A DNA stretch of 64,000 nucleotides, taken from the NCBI GenBank assembly GCA_963696545.1, contig CAVOKQ010000013.1, forward strand, positions 1 to 64,000, read 5' to 3'. This DNA is from RPQJ01 sp963696545 (GTDB lineage: Bacteria; Pseudomonadota; Gammaproteobacteria; Steroidobacterales; Steroidobacteraceae). Numbering within the stretch: position 1 is the first letter of the stretch; every line of letters begins with the position of its first letter. Made by a program: the position numbers and the translations under genes. Below, piece by piece: positions 9,533 through 16,603 of the stretch. The notes under the pieces are model-generated. The model saw nothing but the letters and a program-made list of their open reading frames with translations, was not told the DNA's origin and ran no database searches.

Positions 9533-11430
9533 ACCAGCAGCATGTTGCCCGGCATCTGGCCGAACATGCCGTAGCCGGACGTGATGAACAGCTGCTCACC
9601 GTCGACGATCGCGCCGCCGACGTCGATCGCCCCACCGTGTCCTTCGACGCCGTTCGTGGCTGAGTACGGCGAGTTGGTGTCGATGATCCTGAGCGGCTGG
9701 CCAGTCGCGGCGTCGAGCACGCGCAACTTGCCGTCGAGCGCGCCGGCGTACACGAGCCCGTTCGCATAGACCGCCGCCGCTGACTGCCCGTAGTAGTAGC
9801 TGCAGGCCGGCCACGGCGAGCGATCCGACTTGCCCTTGGCCATCTCCGCGAGGCCGACCAGCGGGGCGTCGTTCGCGTCGAACGTGCAACCGCGCTGCAC
9901 CGGCAGCGACCAGAGCACTTCGCCGCTGTCCACGGCCAGTGCATAGACGCCGGGCTTCGGCACGTAGCCCGGGATCTTGCGCTCTGGGTCGGCGACCGGC
10001 ACGTACACGCGCGTGCCGTCCGTCGCCATGCCGTGATGCACGCCGCCGTTCGAGCTGCCGGAGCCGACGCGCCTGCGCCAGACGACCACACCGCCCTTGT
10101 CGGGATCGAGCGCGAACACCTCGCCGGATTTCTGGCCAGCGAGCAGCAGGTCGCCCTTGTCGCGCCGGACGAGCATCACGGATGCGCCGAAGTCGAAGTC
10201 GGGTCCGTTTTCCTTCGGGCAGCTCGCGCCGCCACTGAGGCATGCCGCGTTCCAGGCGTCGTTGGCGAGGGCCTGGAACACCCAGCGCTTCTCGCCGGTC
10301 TTCAGGTCCAGCGCGATGATTGAGTCGCTGGTGTCGGTCGCCGGCGACGACGAGTTCTGTCCGGTGCCGAAGTAGAGCGCGCCGCGCTTCGCGTCGATCG
10401 TCGGCGCGTTCCAGACGACCGCGCCGCTCGGGCCCCACATCTGCACGCCGTCGCGATTCACGTAGGTCTTCGCTGCCTGCGCCGTCGTGTCGAATCGCCA
10501 CAGGGCCTTGCCTGTGGTCGCGTCCAGCGCGGCGATGCCGCCGTGCGTGCGGCAGCATTCGTGCGTTGGCAGTCCCGCGGCGGCCACTTCGAACGACGAC
10601 AGCGGAACGTACAGGCGGCCGTCGAAGTACGTCGCGGGGCCGCTGACGATCGAGGTCGGGAACCACTTCACGCGCTCACGCCAGCGGAGCTTGCCGTTGG
10701 TTGCGTTCACCGCGTAGACCGTCGCCATCTCGTCCGCGAAGAACAGCGTCGCCACTCCATCGGGCGTCGCGTCGAGCGTCAGTGCGGAATGGATCGGCGC
10801 CTCGGTTGCGAGCGACCAGCGGACGCAGCCCGTGCGGCGGTCGAGCGCCAGCAGGTGTGCGCCCTTGCTGCCGAGGAACACGGTGTCCCCGGCGACCACC
10901 GGCTGCGATCGCATGGTCGTGACCGCCGGCAACGCGATGGACCAGAGCAGTTCCAGGCGACCAATGTTGTCGCGGTCGATGAGCACGCCTTCGGCCGCGC
11001 GCGTATTGTCGCGACCCAGGCCCCAGTTCGCCCGGCCGGTCACCTGCACCGGGGTTTCCTTTGCGCAGGCCTTCGCGGCGATCCACGCGTCGCGCTTCGC
11101 GTCCTCGTCTGCGGCCAGCCACTTCGCCAGCTTCACGCGCTGTTCCTGCTTCAGCACGGACGCCTGCGGCTGCATCTTGCCGAACTCCATCGCCATCAGG
11201 ATGTTGGCCGCCGGGAGCCGGCGCAGCGTGTCGGTGGGCGGTGCCTTGGTCTCGGGCACCTCGTGGCAGATCGCGCAGGTCGTCTTGTACAGCGCGGCCA
11301 TGTCGTCCGGCGCGGCGGCACTCGCGCAAGCCGGGCCCGACCAGCCCAACGGCAGCAGCAGCAACGAAGTCAGGATCCTCCGCCCGGTGCTGGCGGTCAT
11401 CGAAGCGACGATCGGCGTCAACATGCGCAT
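9514..11430 (-). CDS. Cytochrome c-fused PQQ dehydrogenase, polyvinyl-alcohol-dehydrogenase-like
   Basis: 638 residues: a signal peptide (about 1-38), a short cytochrome c domain with a CAICH heme site (Cys52, Cys55, His56), then a long PQQ propeller of WD-like repeats (repeated patterns such as LLALDRRTG, AALDATTGKALWRF, FALDPDKGGV). This domain order matches polyvinyl alcohol dehydrogenases, which oxidise secondary alcohols and pass electrons to the fused heme. An ECCRTH segment contains adjacent cysteines, as seen in many quinoprotein alcohol dehydrogenases. Substrate is unknown. It ends 19 bases inside the convergent dehydrogenase/hydrolase gene. A GGAGA site precedes the ATG at 11430. 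Confidence 0.85.
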   Translation of the reverse strand: MRMLTPIVASMTASTGRRILTSLLLLPLGWSGPACASAAAPDDMAALYKTTCAICHEVPETKAPPTDTLRRLPAANILMAMEFGKMQPQASVLKQEQRVKLAKWLAADEDAKRDAWIAAKACAKETPVQVTGRANWGLGRDNTRAAEGVLIDRDNIGRLELLWSIALPAVTTMRSQPVVAGDTVFLGSKGAHLLALDRRTGCVRWSLATEAPIHSALTLDATPDGVATLFFADEMATVYAVNATNGKLRWRERVKWFPTSIVSGPATYFDGRLYVPLSSFEVAAAGLPTHECCRTHGGIAALDATTGKALWRFDTTAQAAKTYVNRDGVQMWGPSGAVVWNAPTIDAKRGALYFGTGQNSSSPATDTSDSIIALDLKTGEKRWVFQALANDAWNAACLSGGASCPKENGPDFDFGASVMLVRRDKGDLLLAGQKSGEVFALDPDKGGVVVWRRRVGSGSSNGGVHHGMATDGTRVYVPVADPERKIPGYVPKPGVYALAVDSGEVLWSLPVQRGCTFDANDAPLVGLAEMAKGKSDRSPWPACSYYYGQSAAAVYANGLVYAGALDGKLRVLDAATGQPLRIIDTNSPYSATNGVEGHGGAIDVGGAIVDGEQLFITSGYGMFGQMPGNMLLVYGLKR

Positions 11431-11562
11431 GCCGGTGATCTCCGGGCTTTCTGTAACATGACTGGCGGTATTCCCTGGCCCCCGTCCGCACTGTAGCGAT
11501 TCGGTCGGGCCGGTGCATGCAGTTCAAAGAGTTGCCGGAAGCAACGGAGGTCACGAAGTCCC

Positions 11563-11985
11563 ATGCCCATCGCCTGGCTGTCCCTCGCCATCGCCTGCAC
11601 GGTCGGCTACCACCTGGTGCTGAAGCTGACGCCGGCCGGCGTGAATCCGCTGCTGTCGCTGCTCGTCACCTATGCGCTGGTGACTCTGCTGTTCGGCGGG
11701 CTGCTGCTTGCCTCGCCCGGAGGGTTCGAGTGGAAGCACGAGGTCCGCCAGCTCAACTGGACTGCGATCGCGCTGGCCTTCGTGATCGTCGGGCTCGACC
11801 TCGGGTTCCTGTTCCTCTACCGCAGTGGCTTTGCGGTGAGCCTGGGTGCGCTCGTCACGCAGTCGGCGGCGGCGATGCTGCTGCTGGTGATCGGCGTGGC
11901 GGTGTTTCGCGAAAAGCTCAGTGTCGCGAACGGCCTTGGGCTTGCGCTGTGCCTGGCGGGGCTGTGGCTGGTGAACCGGCGGTAG
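11563..11985 (+). CDS. Single-domain EamA-type membrane protein
   Basis: 140 residues with four predicted membrane helices (around 2-20, 27-47, 65-85 and 90-137) and the EamA/DMT pattern at the end (FREKLSVANGLGLALCLAGLWLVN). It is half the length of two-domain EamA transporters, so it would act as a dimer, as small multidrug transporters do. Substrate is unknown. A GGAGG ribosome site sits well placed before the ATG. A palindromic repeat begins 6 bases after the stop. Confidence 0.82.
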   Translation: MPIAWLSLAIACTVGYHLVLKLTPAGVNPLLSLLVTYALVTLLFGGLLLASPGGFEWKHEVRQLNWTAIALAFVIVGLDLGFLFLYRSGFAVSLGALVTQSAAAMLLLVIGVAVFREKLSVANGLGLALCLAGLWLVNRR

Positions 11986-12178
11986 ATAAGTCGGTGCCTG
12001 GCACCTGTTTTTCCTGGCGGATGCGCCGCACGGTCATCCACACGAATCCGCCGACGACGGAGATCATCGCGGCCATCAGCACCGCCATGCCCGGACCGGC
12101 GAGGCGCCACGCCTCGCGCAGCCCGAAGATCACGCCGATCGGGGTGCTGACGAGCAGGATTGGACGCGCTATGCGCAT
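11918..12178 (-). CDS. Small membrane protein, stop codon apparently lost in a repeat
   Basis: The credible part is about 58 residues from ATG 12178: one or two hydrophobic helices (ARPILLVSTPIGVIFG and MAVLMAAMISVVGGFVW) and a basic end (RRIRQEK). There the frame enters the GGTGCC repeat. In the repeat copies at 13255 and 24020 the codon after Lys is TAG, but here it is CAG, so the frame runs on through the repeat and antisense into the EamA gene for 28 more residues. The tail is probably not a designed part of the protein. It starts 8 bases after the upstream gene and likely shares its transcript. Function unknown. Confidence 0.45.
   Translation of the reverse strand: MRIARPILLVSTPIGVIFGLREAWRLAGPGMAVLMAAMISVVGGFVWMTVRRIRQEKQVPGTDLSTAGSPATAPPGTAQAQGRSRH
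11991..12014 (-). repeat. GGTGCC palindromic repeat, copy 1
   Basis: Minus-strand sequence AAAACAGGTGCCAGGCACCG, a near-exact match to the copies at 13255 and 24020 except for C instead of T in the TAG position. The core GGTGCCAGGCACC is a palindrome. It sits between the convergent ends of the EamA gene and the small membrane protein. Confidence 0.75.
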
Positions 12179-12186
12179 TGATGGCG

Positions 12187-12498
12187 CTACTTTCTCGACC
12201 GGGCCCAGGCCGACGAGGGCATCGCCTCGAAGAACATCTGCACGCGGTGCAGCAGGTTGTTGCGGTCGGCCCACGCGACCTGCTCCCGGAGGCGGTCGGA
12301 CTTGTCGTCCTCGGTCACCTCGTGATCGAGGGCAAACGTCAGCGGCGGCGGCGGTGGCGTCTTGCCGCGCTTTTCCGCCTCCTCCTCCAGCATCTGGTAG
12401 AGCCGATCCCAGTACAGCTGCGTCGGATGGACGCGACCGCGCAGGTGGTAGTGACGAATCAGCTTGTTGGCGCGACTCGAGGGTTTCCAGAGCGGCAT
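12187..12498 (-). CDS. Uncharacterised soluble protein of 103 residues
   Basis: I do not recognise the family. The protein is charged and has no membrane segment or signal peptide. Features are a proline run (TPPPPPLTF, about residues 47-55) and two stretches likely to be helical (WDRLYQMLEEEAEKRG and REQVAWADRNNLLHRVQMFFEAM). The ATG at 12498 is used because the longer open frame upstream is antisense to the next gene. The 86-codon membrane protein frame follows 8 bases downstream, suggesting a two-gene unit. Confidence 0.55.
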   Translation of the reverse strand: MPLWKPSSRANKLIRHYHLRGRVHPTQLYWDRLYQMLEEEAEKRGKTPPPPPLTFALDHEVTEDDKSDRLREQVAWADRNNLLHRVQMFFEAMPSSAWARSRK

Positions 12499-12612
12499 GA
12501 ACGGCGGCTCGCAGTGCTGCTGTGCGGGGTGGGCATCTAGGTTACCCGCTCGCGGGGGATCGCGGAAATATCGGTTATTCTCCGGGCGTCCAGTTCGACA
12601 CGCTGGGGACCG

Positions 12613-13266
12613 ATGACCGACGTCCGGGTGCGCGAGTTCCGCGGCGAGTATCGTCGTGTACACATACCGCCAGGCTATCGCGGCTGGCTGCACCTCGTGT
12701 TCACGTTCGGCGTCGGCGGCACTGCGTTCGCGTGTTGCCTGCTGCAGCTCGAGGCGGTTCGACCGCTCGAGTGGCTGACGATCCCCGTCACTTTCTTGTA
12801 TGCGAATCTGGCCGAGTACTGGGGTCATCGCGGACCGATGCATCACCTTACCCGGGGCCTGCGGCTCATTTACGAGCGGCACACCCGGCAGCACCACCGA
12901 TTCTTCACTGACGACGCGATGCCGCTCGACGAGTGGCGCGACTTGCGCGCCGTGCTGTTCCCGCCGCTGCTGATGATCTTCTTCATCACGGCCTTCGCTC
13001 TGCCGGCATGGCTGCTGCTGGCGGCGATTGCAACGCCGAACGTCGCATGGCTGTTCGTGGCCACGTCGCTCGGCTATTTCCTCAATTACGAGTTCCTGCA
13101 CGTCAGTTACCACCTGCCGGAAGGCCACGCGATCTCGCGCTGGCCGCTGATCGGCCGCTTGAAGCGGCTGCACCAGACGCATCACGATCCGCGCGTGATG
13201 GCGAGCTGCAACTTCAACATCACCTATCCAATCGGGGATCTGCTGTTCATGACGCTGAGAAAATAG
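12613..13266 (+). CDS. Sterol desaturase / fatty acid hydroxylase family membrane protein
   Basis: 217 residues with about four membrane helices and the full di-iron histidine set of the fatty acid hydroxylase superfamily: HRGPMHH (72-78), HTRQHH (90-95), a third HVSYH box, and HQTHH near the end. Members hydroxylate or desaturate lipids at the membrane using oxygen. The substrate here (fatty acid, hopanoid, carotenoid or other) cannot be told. The final Leu-Arg-Lys-stop is encoded inside the left arm of a 27-bp inverted repeat shared with the convergent rarD-like gene. Confidence 0.85.
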   Translation: MTDVRVREFRGEYRRVHIPPGYRGWLHLVFTFGVGGTAFACCLLQLEAVRPLEWLTIPVTFLYANLAEYWGHRGPMHHLTRGLRLIYERHTRQHHRFFTDDAMPLDEWRDLRAVLFPPLLMIFFITAFALPAWLLLAAIATPNVAWLFVATSLGYFLNYEFLHVSYHLPEGHAISRWPLIGRLKRLHQTHHDPRVMASCNFNITYPIGDLLFMTLRK

Positions 13267-13318
13267 GTGCCAGGCACCGAATATCAGGAATTTCGGTGCC
13301 TGGCACCTATTTTCTCAG
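13255..13318. repeat. GGTGCC palindromic repeat, double copy forming a 27-bp inverted repeat
   Basis: Two full copies face each other: arm 13255-13281 and arm 13292-13318 are perfect reverse complements, separated by 10 bases. Each arm holds CTGAGAAAATAGGTGCCAGG and continues to CACCGAA. Each arm also provides the last codons and TAG stop of one of the two convergent genes, so both proteins end in Leu-Arg-Lys. As RNA it would be a strong bidirectional terminator-like hairpin. Confidence 0.85.
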
Positions 13319-14233
13319 CCGGCTGCGCCACAGGCTGTCGACCGCGTAAATCGCGAGCGCCGACCAGATCAGCACGAAGCCGATCGCGCGAGCGCGAGGG
13401 AACGGCTCGTGAAACACCAGCACGCCGATCAGGAACTGCAGCGTCGGGCCGATGTACTGCACGAGCCCGACGGTGGACAGCGGAATGAGCCTGGCGCCGT
13501 AGGCGAACAGCGCTAGCGGCAGCGCGGTGATGAGTCCGCTGCCGACGAGGAGCGCATTGATGCCGGCGCTCGAATGACCCAGCGCGCCCGAGCCGTGCTG
13601 CTCCACCCACACCAGGAACCCGAGCGCGAGCGGCGACAGCAGCAGCGTCTCGCTCGCGAGCCCCGGCACCGACTCCACTGCCACGACCTTGCGGATCAGC
13701 CCGTACATGCCGAAGGTTGCGGCGAGCGTGAGTGCGATCCATGGCGGCCGGCCCGCGACCACCGCGAGGTACAGCACGCCGATCGCGGCCAGGCTCACGG
13801 CGATCCATTGCGCGCGATTCAGCCGCTCGTGCAGCACGAACACACCGAGCACGACGTTCAGCAACGGATTGATGAAGTACCCGAGGCTCGCGTCGACGAC
13901 GTGGTCGTTGCTGACGGCCCACACGTAGATCAGCCAGTTGATGCTGATGAATGTCGCGGATGCCATCAACCGGCGCCGCGTTACGGGATTCGCGAGCGCC
14001 GCGCGCACGCTGCCGAGCTCGCCGCGGACCGCGAGCCACGCGAACACTAGCAGGCAGCACCACACGATGCGGTGCGCCATGATCTGCAGCGTCGGCACCC
14101 CGGCCAGCGGCTTCAGGTACAGCGGGAACAATCCCCAGATGACGAACGCGCCGACGGCGGCGGCGAATCCGGAGCGGGCATCGGCCTGCCGAGCCTTCGC
14201 GGCTGGAGTATCGTTTCCGGGTGCGGAGGCCAT
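13307..14233 (-). CDS. rarD: RarD-like EamA-family transporter
   Basis: 308 residues from ATG 14233, with ten predicted membrane helices arranged as two EamA halves. Characteristic RarD segments are visible: FVIWGLFPLYLKPLAGVP near the start, HRIVWC, the SINWLIYVWAV helix, SLGYFINPLLNVVLG and VGLVQYIGPTLQFLIGV. RarD proteins are associated with chloramphenicol sensitivity and are inner-membrane permeases of unknown natural substrate. The longer frame upstream of 14233 overlaps the divergent thioesterase and is not used. Confidence 0.88.
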   Translation of the reverse strand: MASAPGNDTPAAKARQADARSGFAAAVGAFVIWGLFPLYLKPLAGVPTLQIMAHRIVWCCLLVFAWLAVRGELGSVRAALANPVTRRRLMASATFISINWLIYVWAVSNDHVVDASLGYFINPLLNVVLGVFVLHERLNRAQWIAVSLAAIGVLYLAVVAGRPPWIALTLAATFGMYGLIRKVVAVESVPGLASETLLLSPLALGFLVWVEQHGSGALGHSSAGINALLVGSGLITALPLALFAYGARLIPLSTVGLVQYIGPTLQFLIGVLVFHEPFPRARAIGFVLIWSALAIYAVDSLWRSRLRK

Positions 14234-14306
14234 CTCGGCGGGTCGGACTGCGGCTCGCGGGCGGGAGGGCCGGCATTCTCTCAGATCCGCGTCTCCGGAG
14301 ACGGCC

Positions 14307-14762
14307 ATGATCGACGTCCAGAAGGCTATCGAGAAAGGGTTCAGCGACGCCCCGTTCATCGCGCACCTCGGCATCGAGCTCGCGGATCTCGGGGACGGCT
14401 GGTGCGAGGCCAGCCTGAAACTCCAGGGGTGGCACCTGCAGCAGACGAGCGTGGCGCACGCCGGCGTCGTGGCGACTCTCGCGGATCACTGTGCGGGTGC
14501 AGCCGCATCGACGCAGCTCGCCGAGCGCGAACACGTCGTCAGCGTGGAATACAAGATCAACCTGCTGCGCGGCGCGCGTGGTGAGCGGCTGCATTGCCGG
14601 GCCGAGGTCCTGAAACGCGGGCAGTCGCTGACTGTCGTCGAGTCGATGGTCTACGCGGAGCACGGCGGCAAGCGCGAACTCGTCGCCAAGCTCAACGCGA
14701 CGATGGCAGTGCTGCGGCCCCAGCCGGAGCGTCGAACTCCGCCGGTAATGCCCGTCGGCTGA
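14307..14762 (+). CDS. PaaI-family hotdog-fold thioesterase
   Basis: 151 residues with a single hotdog domain. The segment HAGVVATLADHCAGAA matches the PaaI/YdiI signature, with Asp in the long helix as the likely catalytic residue, and SVEYKINLLRGARGE follows. These enzymes hydrolyse acyl-CoA thioesters; the substrate is not evident. A CCGGAGA site precedes the ATG. It is divergent from rarD and 56 bases upstream of the Raf-kinase-inhibitor-like gene. Confidence 0.85.
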   Translation: MIDVQKAIEKGFSDAPFIAHLGIELADLGDGWCEASLKLQGWHLQQTSVAHAGVVATLADHCAGAAASTQLAEREHVVSVEYKINLLRGARGERLHCRAEVLKRGQSLTVVESMVYAEHGGKRELVAKLNATMAVLRPQPERRTPPVMPVG

Positions 14763-14818
14763 GCGCTTTTCGGAAAGCCACGAGAGCCGCTGGCCGGTAG
14801 CGGTCGCATGCTTTCCCA

Positions 14819-15355
14819 ATGTGGCGTTCACTGCTTGCCGCGCTCGCGGCCGCTGTCGTCGGCGGAGGCTCTGCCATGGCACTCGAAATCAGTTCGCCGG
14901 CATTCAAGTCCGGCGGCGCGATCCCTGCCCGGTTCACCTGCGAGGGCCAGGACATTTCGCCACCACTGGAGTGGCACGGCGCACCTGCCGGGACGAAGTC
15001 GCTGGTGCTGATCGTCGATGATCCCGATGCCCCGGATCCGAAGGCCCCCAGGATGACCTGGGTGCACTGGGTCCTGGCAAACCTGCCGCCCGACGCGGCA
15101 GGTCTCGCCGAAGGGGTGTTGCCGGGTTCGCTGCCGGCCGGCACCGTCGAGGGACTCAACGACTGGAAGCGCACCGGATACGGCGGCCCTTGCCCACCGA
15201 TTGGCCGTCACCGCTATTTCCACAAGCTCTATGCGCTCGACCGCGACCTCACCGGCCTGAAGCATCCGACCAAGGCGCAGGTCGAGGCCGCGATGCAGGG
15301 CCATGTGCTCGCGCAGGCCGAGCTGCTCGGCACCTACGAGAAGGCGAAGCGGTGA
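14819..15355 (+). CDS. YbhB/YbcL-family Raf-kinase-inhibitor-like protein, exported
   Basis: 178 residues with a signal peptide (about 1-21, cleaved at AMA-L) and the phosphatidylethanolamine-binding-protein fold: ISSPAFKSGGAIPARFTCEG, ISPPLEWHGAPAG, the DPDAPDP ligand-site motif, and GRHRYFHKLYALD. Bacterial members are periplasmic or cytoplasmic proteins of unclear role. The stop overlaps the next gene's GTG by 4 bases (GTGA), so the two are translationally coupled. Confidence 0.9.
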   Translation: MWRSLLAALAAAVVGGGSAMALEISSPAFKSGGAIPARFTCEGQDISPPLEWHGAPAGTKSLVLIVDDPDAPDPKAPRMTWVHWVLANLPPDAAGLAEGVLPGSLPAGTVEGLNDWKRTGYGGPCPPIGRHRYFHKLYALDRDLTGLKHPTKAQVEAAMQGHVLAQAELLGTYEKAKR

Positions 15356-15726
15356 ACGGGGACGCAATCATTCCCGACAGCGGCCGGCTCGGGCGCGAAT
15401 TGCGCACCATGCGCTGCATGGTCGAGATCTACTGCGCGGATCATCACGTCGCGGGCGGCGGGATGCTCTGCCCCGATTGCGAACAGTTCCTCGACTATGC
15501 GGGGCGCAGGCTCGAGAAGTGTCCCTATGGCGAGGACAAGCCCGTCTGTGCGAAGTGCCCGATCCACTGCTACAAGCCTGCACAGCGCGAGCAGGCGAGG
15601 GCGATCATGCGTTATGCCGGGCTGCGCATGGCGCTGAGCCATCCGTGGCTCAGTCTCATCCACATGTTCGACAAGCTGCGGCGCGTCGAGCACCCGATGG
15701 ATGCCAGGCGCCGCGAGCGAAGCTGA
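15352..15726 (+). CDS. YgbA-type nitrous oxide-stimulated promoter family protein
   Basis: 124 residues starting at GTG 15352, in the overlap with the upstream stop. The family is marked by its cysteines and histidines: a YCADHH segment, LCPDCEQFLDYA, and CPYGEDKPVCAKCPIHCYKP. The pattern suggests a metal centre. It is followed by the conserved RYAGLRMALSHPWLSLIH. E. coli YgbA is induced by nitric oxide and belongs to the NsrR regulon. No NsrR site could be assigned here. Confidence 0.88.
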   Translation: MNGDAIIPDSGRLGRELRTMRCMVEIYCADHHVAGGGMLCPDCEQFLDYAGRRLEKCPYGEDKPVCAKCPIHCYKPAQREQARAIMRYAGLRMALSHPWLSLIHMFDKLRRVEHPMDARRRERS

Positions 15727-15741
15727 CCTGAGCTGACTGCG

Positions 15742-15933
15742 TCAGGCCGCGCGGCCGGCCTGCTCCGTGACGAGTTGCGAGCGTTCGGCGACCTGGTCCT
15801 TCAGGAATCCGTTCGAGGGCTTCCATTCCAGCGACTCGAGCTTGCGACGCAGCGCGGCTGATTCGTCGTCGGCGACGAGGCGGGCCTTGGGCGACACCTT
15901 GAGGCTTCGATTGGCGATCCAGCTGAGGCTCAT
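15742..15933 (-). CDS. Uncharacterised 63-residue protein
   Basis: Short basic soluble protein. It begins SLSWIANRSLKVSPKARLVADDE and contains a helix-forming SAALRRKLESLEW. I do not recognise a family. Its reality is supported by a strong AGGAGA ribosome site 7 bases before the ATG and by its fit into otherwise empty sequence convergent with ygbA. Confidence 0.55.
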   Translation of the reverse strand: MSLSWIANRSLKVSPKARLVADDESAALRRKLESLEWKPSNGFLKDQVAERSQLVTEQAGRAA

Positions 15934-16234
15934 CCGACAGTCTCCTTAGGCTCACACGCGATGCGGTGCTGAGCAGGTACTTGCACCTTGCGTGCCAGTT
16001 CACTGCATGCGGCCAATCCGCTGGGTTTCCAGGGCTGGAATGCGGCGGCGCGGCGAGCAGGGGGCGCAGGTTGTAAAGCGCGGCGTCAGGCCAGGGCTGT
16101 TGTTGCGTGCCAACAAGTGGTGCGCGGTGTGACGCGCGTCACGTTCGCAGGCCGAACCGCCCTCCTTCGTGACATAAGCACGCTCGGCCCGACCGTAAGG
16201 AATTTCGACTCCCCCGAGTTGGTCAGCTTCGAAC
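15934..16234. other. Intergenic region before the toxin-antitoxin pair, with a palindrome
   Basis: About 300 bases with no convincing gene. A perfect 14-bp palindrome GTGACGCGCGTCAC lies at 16129-16142 and could be a regulator site. The remainder is GC-rich without visible boxes. The promoter of the small gene ending at 15742 should lie at its left end on the minus strand. Confidence 0.4.
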
Positions 16235-16262
16235 TTGAGAAGTCTTCTAATGTAGCTACACT
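16235..16262 (+). promoter_or_regulatory. Promoter with operator palindrome for the antitoxin gene
   Basis: TTGAGA (16235-16240) and TACACT (16257-16262) are spaced by 16 bases, a good sigma-70 pair. The perfect palindrome TGTAGCTACA (16251-16260) overlaps the -10 box and is a likely autorepression site, as is usual for antitoxins. Transcription should begin at about 16269-16271, which is the ATG itself, so the message appears leaderless. No ribosome binding site precedes the ATG. Confidence 0.6.
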
Positions 16263-16270
16263 GTAGCGTC

Positions 16271-16603
16271 ATGAAAGACAGTGTGATCCGAGCCCGAATC
16301 GACGCCTCCCTGAAGGATGAGTCCGCGAGGGTGCTTGCGGCCTGTGGCCTCGAGCCCAGCGAAGCCATACGGTTGTTCCTGAGACAGGTCGTCGTCCATG
16401 GCGGAATTCCGTTCGATGTGCTCGGCCCGGCTGCGCACCGTGCCGTGCCGGCCAGCCAGCTGCGGGCCATGAAGCGCGCCGCGCAATCCCGGGACCGAAG
16501 GATTGCGGCTCGCGAGGATCTCTCCGGCGGCGAGATGCTCCTTATCCGCCCGGATGAGGCGCGAGGCGCCGTAGTCCGTTGGCCGTCGAATAGCCGCAAG
16601 TGA
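16271..16603 (+). CDS. RelB/DinJ-family antitoxin
   Basis: 110 residues. The first 50 (VIRARIDASLKDESARVLAACGL, then EPSEAIRLFLRQVVVHGGIPFDV) match the DinJ/RelB ribbon-helix-helix domain, which binds DNA as a dimer and represses its own operon. The rest is a likely flexible, basic toxin-binding tail. The usual downstream partner of DinJ is a YafQ/RelE ribonuclease. Here it is a nucleotidyltransferase-like protein whose GTG start overlaps the stop of this gene by 4 bases. Confidence 0.85.
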   Translation: MKDSVIRARIDASLKDESARVLAACGLEPSEAIRLFLRQVVVHGGIPFDVLGPAAHRAVPASQLRAMKRAAQSRDRRIAAREDLSGGEMLLIRPDEARGAVVRWPSNSRK

